DNA of 64,000 bases from Diplodia intermedia (taxonomy: Eukaryota > Ascomycota > Dothideomycetes > Botryosphaeriales > Botryosphaeriaceae). The notes under the pieces are model-generated. The model saw only the letters and a program-made list of their open reading frames with translations, made no database searches and had not been told where the DNA came from. The position numbers were made by a program, and so were the translations under genes. Shown piece after piece: positions 52,928-63,042 of this stretch (the first letter of the stretch is position 1; each line of letters begins with the position of its first letter). The DNA lies in assembly GCA_021495925.1 (NCBI GenBank), contig JAKEKT010000050.1:124001-188000 (forward strand), given 5' to 3'.

Positions 52928-55768
52928 ATGCCATCCGAATCGGTCCCGGTGAGGTGGCTAGAGCCGCCTCCTCAATACCAATTCGGAACAACATTCGGTC
53001 TACCCTGGCACAAGGGCAGATACAAATCAGGTGACACCACTTTCACTTGCACCACACACAACGGCCAAGAAGTCCAACTCCAAACCTGGGTGACCGCCTA
53101 CTGGCCCGACGACTCGATCAAATGGACCGCGCACGCAATCCCCGCCGGCGACGCCCCAAAAGACGGATACATCGTCCACGCCGGTCCAAACGATGAAGTC
53201 CCGCCATCGAACGAACCCCAAAGCGGCGGCCTCCGCATCCAAGACTCGGCCGACGCCATCACCGTCTCCACCGGCGCAGTGACCGCCACCTTCCCCAAAG
53301 CCGGCCACACCCTCATCTCCCGCCTCGTCAACAGCGCCGGCCGCACCGTCTGCACAAACGGCCACCTCGTCCTGCTCACCCAATCCGCGATCCCGGACGA
53401 CGACGACGTCCCCGCCTCGCCAATCACCCACCGCAAACTCACCAGCACCATCACCTCCACCACCACCCTCTCCCACGGGGGACGCACCGGCCCCGCCATC
53501 CGCGCCACCATCAAAATAACCGGCCACCACACCCCCCCTCCCCCCCATCACCAAGAACCCCCCCTCCTCCCCTTCACCCTCCTCATCACCCTCCACGCCC
53601 ACTCCCCCCTCCTCCGCCTCCACCTCACCCACACCATCTCCCTCGACAACAACAACAACCACACCACCACCACCATCCGCGGCCTCGCCCTCCGCCTCGC
53701 CGCCATCCCACTCGCCCCAGCCGCCCCCTTCAACCACCACATCCGCCTCACCACCGCCACCACCACCACCACCGCCGCCGCCGCCGACGCCACCGCCGCC
53801 CCGCCGCTGCTCCTCGCAGAAGCCGCGCAGGGCCTCACGGGCCTTTGGAAGGACCCCGGCGCAGCGGTGCGGGAGGCGCAGGTGCGCGGGCAGCCGGTTG
53901 CGGGGCCGGAGACGTGGGAGGGGTCGTGGGCCGCGGGGCAGGACGACGAGACGGACGAGGGGGAGAAGAAACGGGGAACAGGGTGGCTGCGCTGGGTGCC
54001 GGTGTGGCGGGAGTGGCGCGTCGTGCAGGGCGGGCCCCATGAGTCCACGGTGCGGAAGCGCACGGGGCGGGGGCGGGGATGGGTCGGCGTGCCGGGGGGG
54101 AACGACGAGGCGGGCGGCGTGGCGTACGTGGGCGCGGCGGGGCTCGGCGGGGTGGCGGTCGGGCTGCGCTGGTTTCGGGAGCGGTGGCCGACGCGGTTGG
54201 ATGTCGGGGCCGGCGACGACGACGGCGGCGGGGAGCTTACGGCGTGGATGTGGAGTCCCGACGGCGGCCCGATGGACCTGAGGCCCTGGCGCGGCGGCTT
54301 GGGCGAGGAGGGTTTCGATGACCAGTTGGAGGCGATGCGGGTGACGTATGAGGACTGGGAGGAGGGCATGGGGAGTGCGCACGGCGTGGCAAGGACGAGC
54401 GAGTTGTGTTTGCTTGTGACGCGGGGGACGCCCGGGGAGGGGGAGTTGGCGGCGTTGACGAGGTGTGTGAGGGAGCCGCCGGTGTTGGTGGCGTGGGCGG
54501 AGAGGATCAGAGAGACGGGGGCGTTGGGGACGTGTTGGTCGCCGGCGGGGGAGGGGATGGTGCGTGGAAGGTTGCAGCAGGATTTGGATTCGAAGCTGGA
54601 TTTTCTGTTCAACTTTTACAAGGGGCAGGTGGAGCAGCGGAAGTGGTACGGCTTTTGGGACCATGGGGACATCATGCATACCTACGATGCGGACCGGCAC
54701 ACCTGGCGATACGACGTGGGCGGTTACGCTTGGGACAACTCCGAGCTGTCCCCCGATCTGTGGCTCTGGTTGTACTTCCTCCGCACCGGCAGAGCGGACG
54801 TGTACCGCATGGCTGAGGCACTGACCAGGCATACCGGAGAGGTCGACGTCTATCATCTCGGCAAGTACAAAGGCCTTGGAACGCGGCATGGCGTGCAGCA
54901 CTGGAGTGACAGCTGCAAGCAGGCTCGCATCTCAAATGCGTTGTACCGACGATATTTCTATTATCTCTCCGGTGGAGACGAGAGGGTCGGAGACTTGATG
55001 GAAGAGACTCTGGAGACTGAAAAGACATTCCTCACTTTGGATCCATACCGCAAGGTCAGGAAAGACCGGGACACATACCGGCCTGATCCGACGGCGCTTA
55101 CGATTTCTCTTGGGACGGACTGGTCAGCGCTTGCCGCAGCATGGTTTATCGAGTGGGAGAGACGTGGTCCTAAGTGGAAGGAAGCCAAAAACAAGCTCCT
55201 CACCACGATCAAGGGGATCGGTTCCCTGAGAAATGGCTTCGTTACTGGCCAGGTTACTTACAACCTCCTCACAGGAGAAATCTCCCCACCAGCGGAGGAT
55301 CCGGAGAACAACGGTGTTGTAAAAATATCCCACCTCTCGGCCATGTTCGGCCTGTTTGAGATTTGTTCCGATATCCTGGATTCACTGGAAGTCGATACGC
55401 CTCCGGGATTCAAGAAAGCCTGGTTGGATTATTGCTACTACTTCAACGCTCCGGCTGAAGAGCAGATCGCGCGCTTTGGTGTCAGTTTTGGGAACTTGCA
55501 GTTGAGACAAGGTCACTCGCGCTTGACCGCATACGCTTCTCGAGAGCTTGTCGACTCGTCTCTGGCCACCCGTGCCTGGAATGAGCTCTTGTTCAGTGAT
55601 GGATATACAGTGGATGCGCCGTGGATCACTCAGAAGGTTAACGGTCATGGAGTTGAAGAAGCACCATGGATTTCAACCAACATCACCTCTCTGTATGGGC
55701 TGGCAGCAATTCAGAATTTGGCCATAATAGGGAAAAGTGGAGGAAGTAGTTTAGAACCTGAGCTGTGA
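52928..55768 (+). CDS. PL26-type exo-rhamnogalacturonan lyase (PcRGLX/YetA-like)
   Basis: Single exon, 946 aa. It opens directly with SVPVRWLEPPPQYQFGTTFGLPWHKG and VQLQTWVTAYWPDDSIKWTAHAI, the N-terminal barrel signature of PcRGLX/YetA-like proteins (polysaccharide lyase family 26). A central beta-sandwich and a C-terminal alpha/alpha toroid follow, the latter with KWYGFWDHGDIMHTYDADRHTWRYDVGGYAWDN (cited in part), ELSPDLWLWLYFLRTGR, AEALTRHTGEVDVYH and KGLGTRHGVQHWSDSCKQAR. Family members cleave rhamnogalacturonan I from the end by beta-elimination. There is no signal peptide, so action in the cytosol is likely. Residues 195-310 hold Pro/His/Thr/Ala-rich insertions and are probably unstructured. 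The nucleotide strand composition flips near 53.83 kb. Confidence 0.85.
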   Translation: MPSESVPVRWLEPPPQYQFGTTFGLPWHKGRYKSGDTTFTCTTHNGQEVQLQTWVTAYWPDDSIKWTAHAIPAGDAPKDGYIVHAGPNDEVPPSNEPQSGGLRIQDSADAITVSTGAVTATFPKAGHTLISRLVNSAGRTVCTNGHLVLLTQSAIPDDDDVPASPITHRKLTSTITSTTTLSHGGRTGPAIRATIKITGHHTPPPPHHQEPPLLPFTLLITLHAHSPLLRLHLTHTISLDNNNNHTTTTIRGLALRLAAIPLAPAAPFNHHIRLTTATTTTTAAAADATAAPPLLLAEAAQGLTGLWKDPGAAVREAQVRGQPVAGPETWEGSWAAGQDDETDEGEKKRGTGWLRWVPVWREWRVVQGGPHESTVRKRTGRGRGWVGVPGGNDEAGGVAYVGAAGLGGVAVGLRWFRERWPTRLDVGAGDDDGGGELTAWMWSPDGGPMDLRPWRGGLGEEGFDDQLEAMRVTYEDWEEGMGSAHGVARTSELCLLVTRGTPGEGELAALTRCVREPPVLVAWAERIRETGALGTCWSPAGEGMVRGRLQQDLDSKLDFLFNFYKGQVEQRKWYGFWDHGDIMHTYDADRHTWRYDVGGYAWDNSELSPDLWLWLYFLRTGRADVYRMAEALTRHTGEVDVYHLGKYKGLGTRHGVQHWSDSCKQARISNALYRRYFYYLSGGDERVGDLMEETLETEKTFLTLDPYRKVRKDRDTYRPDPTALTISLGTDWSALAAAWFIEWERRGPKWKEAKNKLLTTIKGIGSLRNGFVTGQVTYNLLTGEISPPAEDPENNGVVKISHLSAMFGLFEICSDILDSLEVDTPPGFKKAWLDYCYYFNAPAEEQIARFGVSFGNLQLRQGHSRLTAYASRELVDSSLATRAWNELLFSDGYTVDAPWITQKVNGHGVEEAPWISTNITSLYGLAAIQNLAIIGKSGGSSLEPEL

Positions 55769-56055
55769 AGCCTCCATAGGACATAAATTCCACCATGCTT
55801 CGACGGGTGATGCCGAGTTCAAGACGTCCCGCTGCTTTTACTCTCCGCCTTGATCATGTCGTACCAAGCTGATTACATAGAAAGCACTGCATCTGACAAC
55901 CCTTATCTCACTGGGTGTAAGGCGGAAGCAAACCAAGAACGGAAAAGAATGCATATCTTGGTGTAGAGAAACAGCTACGCCTCGTACAAGTGGAATAAAC
56001 CAAACTAACCCCGGAACGGACCAACCTCTACACTAGTACAGTAAGTTGTTACCAT
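55769..56055. other. Spacer between lyase and HET relic
   Basis: About 290 bp, AT-rich. No features are seen. Confidence 0.4.
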
Positions 56056-56880
56056 CTACTTCAATTGGAACCACTCAAGGTCGTCTTTGTGGACCTTCTG
56101 CATCCATTCGCCCTTAATGATTCCACGCACGTAACACTCACCAACAAGCTGATAATCCCCGGTGTCTCCGATCATGCGAAGAACAAATGGCATCCTTCCG
56201 CCGCATAAGATCACCACAATATCACCAACTTCGACCCGATTTCCGCCAAGCCCCATGTAGAGATTTGCTGCGTAGAAAAAACAGTTCCCCCTGTTTAAGC
56301 ACTTCATTGCGCGAAGCTTCGTCCGATAATGTCTAAAGAAGGTCTTCCTGAAATCATTGAATTCGACGCTCTCAAGATCCGTGTGTTCGGGGAGTGCAAA
56401 TTCAAAATCATCCGCCAGATCAGTCTCAGGGGCGGCTGCGCCAAAGCCTAGTCCGTAGAATGGCTTCGGTTTGAGTTTTTAGAGCGTTTACTCCAGTAAA
56501 CTGCGTCCAGAGGTATCTGAGGGGTTCCAAATGGCCCAGATCATTCGCTTCCTGTGAATAGTAGTTTTTGTTTGGATATACTGACACGATACTTCCCACC
56601 CTGCTCCCTGAGACTTTCAAGCAAAAGGGAGCCTCAGGATTGTATTGAAACGAGCCAAAGGAGCTCCTAGTACGTGTGTCATTTCTCGACAGAAAATGAT
56701 TGTGGTGCGCTGAGAATTCATTCTTGGGCCAGAAATAGCTGTTGGTGCAAGTCCTGTCATTCTCTAAACTTTCCGGATGAAGTCTAGAATCGGATGTTCT
56801 CTTTTCTCGACTGTACGTAAAATCTCTCGCCCAGGATGGAAGGTCCTTTCTCGGTCTTTCATCATCTACTAAAATTGTAC
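56056..56880 (-). pseudogene. Broken C-terminal fragment of a HET-domain protein
   Basis: Reading on the minus strand from about 56880, one frame gives DDERPRKDLPSWARDFTYSREK (HET proteins have a conserved DYS/LPSW...W stretch here), then AP-F-C-LKVSGSRVGSIVSV up to a TGA at 56426-56428. A second frame from about 56460 gives FYGLGFGAAAPETD, then KCLNRGNCFF, VEVGDIVVILCGGRMPFVLRM and YQLVGECYVRGIIKGE, ending at 56056. The second frame is the normal HET C-terminus (VGDxVxxLxG...PxVLRP...YxLVGECYVHGxMxGE). The frames cannot be joined by an intron that preserves the reading, so this is a frame-broken gene. The N-terminal HET domain is missing; the next gene starts 200 bp upstream. This is a 5'-truncated relic. 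Confidence 0.75.
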
Positions 56881-57076
56881 TTTTTGATTTGTTCGTTTAT
56901 CTGCATCCCATGAGAGCAGTGCGCACTCCTGTAAAGCAGTGTATTCGCCTATTGAATACAATTAGCTCAACTTAGTTGGGAAATTCCCCTTTTTTCTAGT
57001 CTTTCCATTGGTGTCTGCCTATCGATTTCATTCTATCATCACTCATAAGCGTATATCCATTCTCTCACCACCCCAT

Positions 57077-58224
57077 TTACAACTTACTGCTCTCACCCTC
57101 CTTTGCAATCTCAATGACCAGCTTTCCAAACTGACTACCCTTCTTCATGTCTTCAAACAGCCCATCAATAGCCTCGATGTTGTCGATACCGGACACGACG
57201 CGCGAGATGACAGGCTTGAGCTTCTTCTCGTTGACGAACTCGACCATCTGCTTGAACTCGAGACGAGAGCCCATGGTCGAGCCCTTGACCTCAATGTTCT
57301 TGAGCACGGCGCTCATGAGGAAGGGCATCTTGGGGCCAAGAGTCATGCCGTAGGACACGATAACGCCGCCGTTCTACACACTTTCGTCAGCAACCGCTCT
57401 CTCCACAACAACGCCCCCTTCCCAGAACCACTCACCTTCAGCAACTTCGCCCCCTTCTCCACGACATCCCCACCCGCCCCATCAATAATCGCATCCAGCT
57501 TCCTCCCCTCCCCAAGCAACCCCTGCAACTTCTTCTCCCACCCCTCCTCCCTATAGCTCACACCCCCCGCCGCCCCCAACGCCCTTGCCTTCTCAACCTT
57601 CTCCCCACTCCCACTACTAACCCACACCCTGGCCCCCAACCCCCTCGCAAACATCAACGCCATCAGCGCCACCCCGCCGCCAATCCCCGTCACCAGCACA
57701 TCCTGGCCCCCCCGCACCCCCGCCTTCGCCACCACCGCGCGCCACGCCGTCAGCCCGGTGAGCGGCAACGCCGCCGCCTCCACATCGGTCAAGAACGCCG
57801 GCGCCTCCTCCAGCTCCCCTTCCTCGACGACAACCTCCTCGCTCAGCGTCCCCACCGCGTTCGCCTTCGTGCCGCCCAGGATCGCGTACCCCTTCGGGTC
57901 CTCCGGGCCCGCGGGATCCTTCGCCCAGCCCGTGCCCGGGTTGAGCACGACGCGCTTCCCCACCCAGCGCGAGGCGGAGGGGGAGGAGCCCGCGGCGCTG
58001 ACGATCCCGGCGCCGTCGGCGAGGAGGGGCACGCCGAAGGTCGTGCCCGGGTACAGGTGTTGCCGGATGAAGAGGTCGCGGTGGTTGAGGGCCGCGGCGG
58101 CGATGCGGACGGTGACGGCGGTCGGGGTGGTGGGGGTTTGCGGGGGGAGGGAGAGCTTGTCGAGGGGGTAGTAGACGCTGCCGGGCTTGCCGTCGACTTT
58201 GCGGATGGCGATGGCGGTCGGCAT
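57077..58224 (-). CDS. Quinone-oxidoreductase-like medium-chain reductase
   Basis: Two exons, 58224-57436 and 57373-57077, encode 361 aa; the 62-nt intron joins KLLK to NGGVIVSYG. Family features are AAALNHRDLFIRQHLYPGTTFGVPLLADGAG, GKRVVLNPGTGW, the insertion DPAGPEDPKGYAILGGT, LPLTGLTAWRAVVAKAG and the nucleotide-binding GIGGGVALMALMFARGLGARVW. This is the MDR superfamily with NADPH, close to bacterial zinc-type AdhP/quinone-oxidoreductase-like fungal proteins, but lacking clear zinc ligands. It probably reduces quinones or alpha,beta-unsaturated carbonyls in the cytosol. It is unrelated in sequence to the 38-39.5 kb reductase except by superfamily. TATATA at 58400-58405 lies about 180 bp upstream. 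Confidence 0.87.
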
Positions 58225-58962
58225 TGTTGTTGCGGTGGGGTTGTCCGGGTGCTTTCTTTTTTTTGCGTTTTGTTTCTGGGTTGTGTTGGTTGGTTGTTTG
58301 TTGCCGGATGCGGGGTTGAACTGGTGGGGGTGTTGGGAACCCGAGGGATCGAGAAGGGTGTTGCTTGGGTGCTGGTTCGATGGGGAAGGGGGTGGGTGGT
58401 ATATAAGCTCTCTCGGCAGAGGAAGCTAAATGATTAGTCGTCGGTAATGAATAATGGTAGTCCCGGATGGAGGGGAGTTGCGTGGTCTACGTGGGGTTGA
58501 TGCCGAACCCCACATCGAGCTGACCCTCGGACCAGCTGCCGAGTCGGGGCCGAGGTAAAGTGCCATAGCTTTAGTGGACACCAGGATGGCAGGACACCAA
58601 TTGATGTCAAGAGATCAAATCCCGGAGGTCCCAAGGTAGCTGCGAAGGGTCAAGTGTCTTTTTGGCATCATGTAGGCTTGGACCAATATTTGGTTCATGT
58701 TGTATGCTGACAAATAGCAGCCCACTTGTCAGCTACTTGCCTTGCTGCCGTGTCCAAGACGTAAAGCTAGGAAAGATAGTGAGGCAAGCGAAGTGATTGG
58801 AACGTTCTTTGGGAAAGGATTGATGTAATAAATGAAACGCAAATTACTACGAATAGAAGGCCTGTTTGCCACCTGACTATGATACAAAAAAGCATTTGCA
58901 TTCAAGAAAGAAGGTATTGTTCACGCTGCGAGGGCACTGTATCCTCATGCCATATGCAGACA
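58225..58962. other. Spacer between reductase and STAND genes
   Basis: About 740 bp with a T-rich tract at 58255-58285. The two genes run the same way, so this holds the reductase promoter and the STAND 3' flank. Confidence 0.4.
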
Positions 58963-61776
58963 TCATGCCAGATGCAACAATTTCCGAAACTTCGAAAATT
59001 CTAAGGCGAGACCATGGAGAGTCCATAACCTATACTTCGGTACTGGGCCCAGAATTCGGCGTGCATCTTCTTCCGGTAGCACATACCTCAGCACGTCTGT
59101 GGCGGATTCTCTTCGCTTCTTCTTACCCCCGCCACGAGGGAGCTTCACCGCACGGTCTGCTCCATGCTTGAGCAATAATTCGATTATGTTAATGAGTGCT
59201 GTCGTAGGCGGATCTGGTCCAGTGAGACTAATAAAGAAGAAATCATGCCGAGAATTTTGAAAGAGCTTCAAAGCCTTTACCCAGGGGGTGAGCCTTTCAC
59301 TGGTCCTTGAAGGCCAGTTCGGATTTGCACCAAGTTTCAAAAGAGTATGGACCATGTCAGGATCCCAAGAACGTGCAGGGACGTGTAATAGATCGGAGTA
59401 GGTCCTCAGGTGAGGGTGCAGCGCGTAATCAAGGTACGGTCGACCAATCTTGGATCGAAGCAGAGAACGGTCTTCGGAAAGTTTCTGCTCCACGTACAAC
59501 CTCTGACCTGTTTGGATAGCAAGTCCCAGAAAATCGCACTTGCCATCTTCCCTGCACTGCTCATCAAAGACCGGACGCAAGTTTGTCCAGTGACAGTGGG
59601 ACTCCTTTTCGAGTTGACTCAGGTATCTGTCGACCTCCTCGAGAACGTCAATCTGCGCAACCCGGTTGTGAATCTCCACCTCACGTGTGTAGTACAGTAA
59701 GTCGTCCACCAGTTGAGGATAAGTTTGATAGGAGATGTCTCCGGGCATCATCTTGATTAGGGCGAGGAAGGACTTGCAAATCGAGATTCTGGCGTCGAAT
59801 CCTGGCGTCCGTTCTCGGAGCATAGCAGCAACATCGGATGATCCTTCGAGGAACTCTTTGACAGTACGATGAAGAAAGCTTACATGGGTCTGGCGCAGAC
59901 CAAAATCGTGAAGCGGATTGACTTCTAGAAGGTCCTTCGAGCGTGCATGAAGCCGTCTTCTCATTCTCTCGTAGAGATCCTTGTCATCTTCAAGTGGATC
60001 CATATCTCCCATGGCGTAGTTGCTGTTCTGGACTTCCACATCCAAAAAGTGGTAAGCCAGGACGGAGAGCGGTTCATCAGCGGTAACTGCAACTTGCAGA
60101 ATTCTTGCAGATTGGGCTCGGTGTGCCGGCTCAATCGATCGAATTGATCGCTCGAAGAATTCTTCGAGTCCTTCTGGCAAGGCTTCCAGGCGTCTTTGAA
60201 GCTCCATAGCTGTGTCGTGGCTCTCAAGCCCCCTGACAAGGGATCTTACGACAAGACAGACCCAAAGAAACACCCCTTGGGCCTTGGCAGCTATCTGTGC
60301 AATGAGGCGTATGCACTCCGGTTCCCGCATCTGGAGGCTCTTGAAGTCTTCGTTGCTTTCAAGTGTGGTGCGTACATATGTCTTCATGTCATTGACAGTG
60401 AGATCTTGCATGGAGACCTTTCGGTTGCTTCGAGAGATTTCGTTCGACACGAAAGGCCATGGACGTGTCGATAGACAAAGTTTGATATCCGGCGAGATCG
60501 AAACTTTCTTGAGGATCTGGACCAAGTCTTTATGATCCCCATTTTCAACACTGGGCTCGAATTCGTCCAAGCCATCCACAAAGAAGCACAGTCTGACAGG
60601 AAGCGAAGTTTGCTGCGCGAGTGCTTGAAACGCGCGAGACAGCTCGCCCAGGGTCCAGACGTTCTCGCGCTCGTTGATGTCATTCCAGCGGTCGGGACAG
60701 ACGGTCGAAACCAGCTCGGGAGCTTGTTGAAAGATTTGGAACAGTAAAGACCGTAAGAGCCCTGCTTGGGACTTTTGCTCCCGGTAACCGGCATTCCAGA
60801 AAAAGTATGACGCAAGTATAACTCTTTTTGGCTCTGCCCACCGTTGGAGCGCTGTCGTTGTCTCATGTTGGCGGCACAAGAATTTCATCAACGTGGATTT
60901 GCCGGAGCCAGCTTTGCCCGACACCCAAAATATGCCGGCTTCAGCTTCAAGCCAATGTCTCAGGTGAAGTTTCTCGTCGTTGAAAGCCCACTCGAAAGTA
61001 CTGGCGTGGGCGGGCTTGATCTCTTCGAATCGAACCTTGATAGTCGTGAAGTGGAGGCTTCGGATTATCGCTTGTTCTTTGGGCGCCCGTATCCCCGCAT
61101 CACCGAATCGGGCCATCCTGAGTGCAGTCATGAAAGGATCATGATCGCCGTCCTGCTTTTTCAATTGCCGTATTTCATCAATGATCTCAGATTTTGTCGT
61201 GTCAAGCGCGTTTGTCGTGTAGATTCGGAGGTTTCTGTTCTCGTTACAAATCTCTGCGACATTCTTCGCGATGTCTGATTGCTGGTCACTTGGTAGGGTT
61301 AGTACTACCCACATATGGAAATGTAGTTGCGAGTCTTACCTAAGCTGCCTCAAGACGTGGGTGATAAGACTGGTCTTGAAAGAGTTCAGGCGGCTTTGAA
61401 GCGCATCAATTTGCTTCCCTTTCCTGGACGTGCGGAACGCAACCCGTATAGAGTCCAGCTTTAGATTGCGAGGGCCTTTCGGGAGCTTCAGCGCTTGCAA
61501 TATCTGTAGGAGCTCGTCGGAGGTTCTTTGGCAGGCCGCTGCCAGTTCAACGAGATGTTTGTCGTAGTCCGAGGCATGTTTTGGTGGATTGCGAGGACTT
61601 GTCAGCGGATCGGTGAGTTGTTTCAAGTCGAGCGTAATCAGCTCCAAATCGACATGCTCTTGGACGGCGCCGTTGGCTGAACGATAGACCTCTTGGCCCT
61701 CCTTCACGAGCTTGGTCGCGAATTCGATGAACTGCAGGATGTTGCCGGCGAAGCTAACAGCTGCGAAGGGGTCCAT
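58963..61776 (-). CDS. STAND/NACHT NTPase with ankyrin-like C-terminus
   Basis: Two exons, 61776-61340 and 61288-58963, encode 920 aa; the 51-nt intron has a TACTAAC branch and joins LRQL/SDQQSDIAKN. The N-terminal domain (MDPFAAVSFAGNILQFIEFATKLV, then helices to about residue 240) is the fungal N-terminal module often placed before NACHT domains. The NTPase follows with Walker A GKAGSGKST (about 270-278), FFWNAGYREQKSQ, Walker B LCFFVDGLDEFE (about 379-390) and a CLSTRPWP sensor. A helical winged region follows (VSFLHRTVKEFLEG). The C-terminus has LLKLGANPNW and IELLLKHGADRAVKL, two ankyrin-like repeats at the end, fewer than usual. STAND proteins are signal-gated switches used in fungal non-self recognition and programmed cell death. 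TATAA lies about 65 bp upstream. Confidence 0.9.
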
Positions 61777-62073
61777 TGTTTTGCCCTCTAAAGTGAGAGA
61801 GGAAAACGATGTCGTGTGATCGCGAGGCTGCCACGCTGATTATAAGGTGGGGTCACCACGCGGCTGTGCCCCGCTGCGCCCAGTTTGTGTAACACGGGTG
61901 TACTGGGGGCTCGCTGGACAAGGCTGTCAGGATACTCACCGGATCTTCTGAGCCTCGAGTCCACCAATCCGTATTACCACCAGTCAACTCCCCTCTAATG
62001 AAAACTGAGAACTTCGAGAGAATTCCAAAACATAACTTGTAGGTATATTATTCGTACCAGTAATTATACCTCC
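61777..62073. other. STAND promoter and thioesterase 3' flank
   Basis: About 300 bp. TTATAATC read on the minus strand near 61837-61844 could be the STAND TATA element. Nothing else is seen. Confidence 0.4.
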
Positions 62074-63042
62074 CTACAGCTCCCAGTCTACCAGCACTTC
62101 CTGGAAGACCGACTTCTTGCTCACGGGTCCAAAATACTCGCGGAAAGCATCCTCCAAATCATCCTCATCCAAGCGCATGTGCTCGCCGGGAGTGTTCTTG
62201 AAGATCAAGGCACCCTTCTCATCGAGCTGCTTCAGCCCGATCCAGTCCTCCTTGTAGATCGTCCGATCCTGGATCTTCGTGACCTCCTCTGACGTCGCAT
62301 TGACCTCGGCGAACCAGCCCGTCTCCTTGGGTATGACGGTCGTATCGTCGGCGAAGACGAACATGACAAACCTCTCCAAGCTCGCCAGGTTCTTCTTGTA
62401 CGTCTCGTTCTTCAGGGCGCGCTCGTTGTTGATGTCGGCGAGGAAGTTGGAGTGCTCGAGGTAGTTGTCGGAGCCGAGGCCGGTCGTCTCGTTGAGCTCG
62501 CGGTAGTACTGGGCGGGCACGACGCGGTTCTGCACGAAGCCGCTCCACGCGTTCGACCGCAGCAGGCCCATGGCGCCCTTGCACAGCCAGTCGGTGGGGC
62601 CGCAGGCCTGGAACTTGGCGATGCCGTTGTGCTGGCTGCCGAACGTCACCAGGCTGCGCACGGGCGGCTTGTTGCAGCGCTCGATGTAGCCGCGCAGGAA
62701 CTGGCCGCCCTGCGAGAAGCCGAGGGCGTCGATGGCCGGCGCCGACGACAGGATGGGGTGCGCGGCGAGGTCTGCGCAGACCTGCTCGAGCTGCGTCGTC
62801 ACGTTGCCGAAGAAGGTGGCGGTGCGGTCGCTGCCGGCGTCGTTGTCGAGCCGCACGTTGTAGACGAAGGTGCCCGGGTGCACCTTCTCGGCCAGCTCGC
62901 CCACCTCCTGCAGGCCCTCAGCCAGGTAGTTGTCGCCCAGGCCGTGCCATATTACGAGCGGCAAGGGGTCGGACGACGTCGTCGGGAGGGCGGTGGAGGG
63001 CGAGAGGAGAGTGAGAAATGCGGCGAGTGTTGTTGGGCGCAT
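62074..63042 (-). CDS. Palmitoyl-protein thioesterase
   Basis: Single exon, 322 aa from the ATG at 63042, chosen because it begins directly with a signal peptide (about residues 1-19). An upstream in-frame ATG at 63132 would put 30 non-hydrophobic residues before it. The lysosomal/vacuolar PPT1 family is shown by LVIWHGLGDNY, the nucleophile LGFSQGG (Ser about residue 110), LVTFGSQHNGIAKFQACG, NNERALKNETYKKNLASLERFVMFVFADDTTVIPKE with the acid Asp, and the catalytic His in GEHMRLDEDD. The enzyme removes palmitoyl groups from S-acylated proteins in the vacuole or endosomes. N-glycosylation sites (NVT, NET, NAT) fit the secretory route. Confidence 0.93.
   Translation of the reverse strand: MRPTTLAAFLTLLSPSTALPTTSSDPLPLVIWHGLGDNYLAEGLQEVGELAEKVHPGTFVYNVRLDNDAGSDRTATFFGNVTTQLEQVCADLAAHPILSSAPAIDALGFSQGGQFLRGYIERCNKPPVRSLVTFGSQHNGIAKFQACGPTDWLCKGAMGLLRSNAWSGFVQNRVVPAQYYRELNETTGLGSDNYLEHSNFLADINNERALKNETYKKNLASLERFVMFVFADDTTVIPKETGWFAEVNATSEEVTKIQDRTIYKEDWIGLKQLDEKGALIFKNTPGEHMRLDEDDLEDAFREYFGPVSKKSVFQEVLVDWEL

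Noticed and set aside
53027..54901. 624-aa minus-strand open frame
   Set aside because: Antisense to the PL26 lyase and created by the one-sided C- and G-rich composition; no domain is seen.
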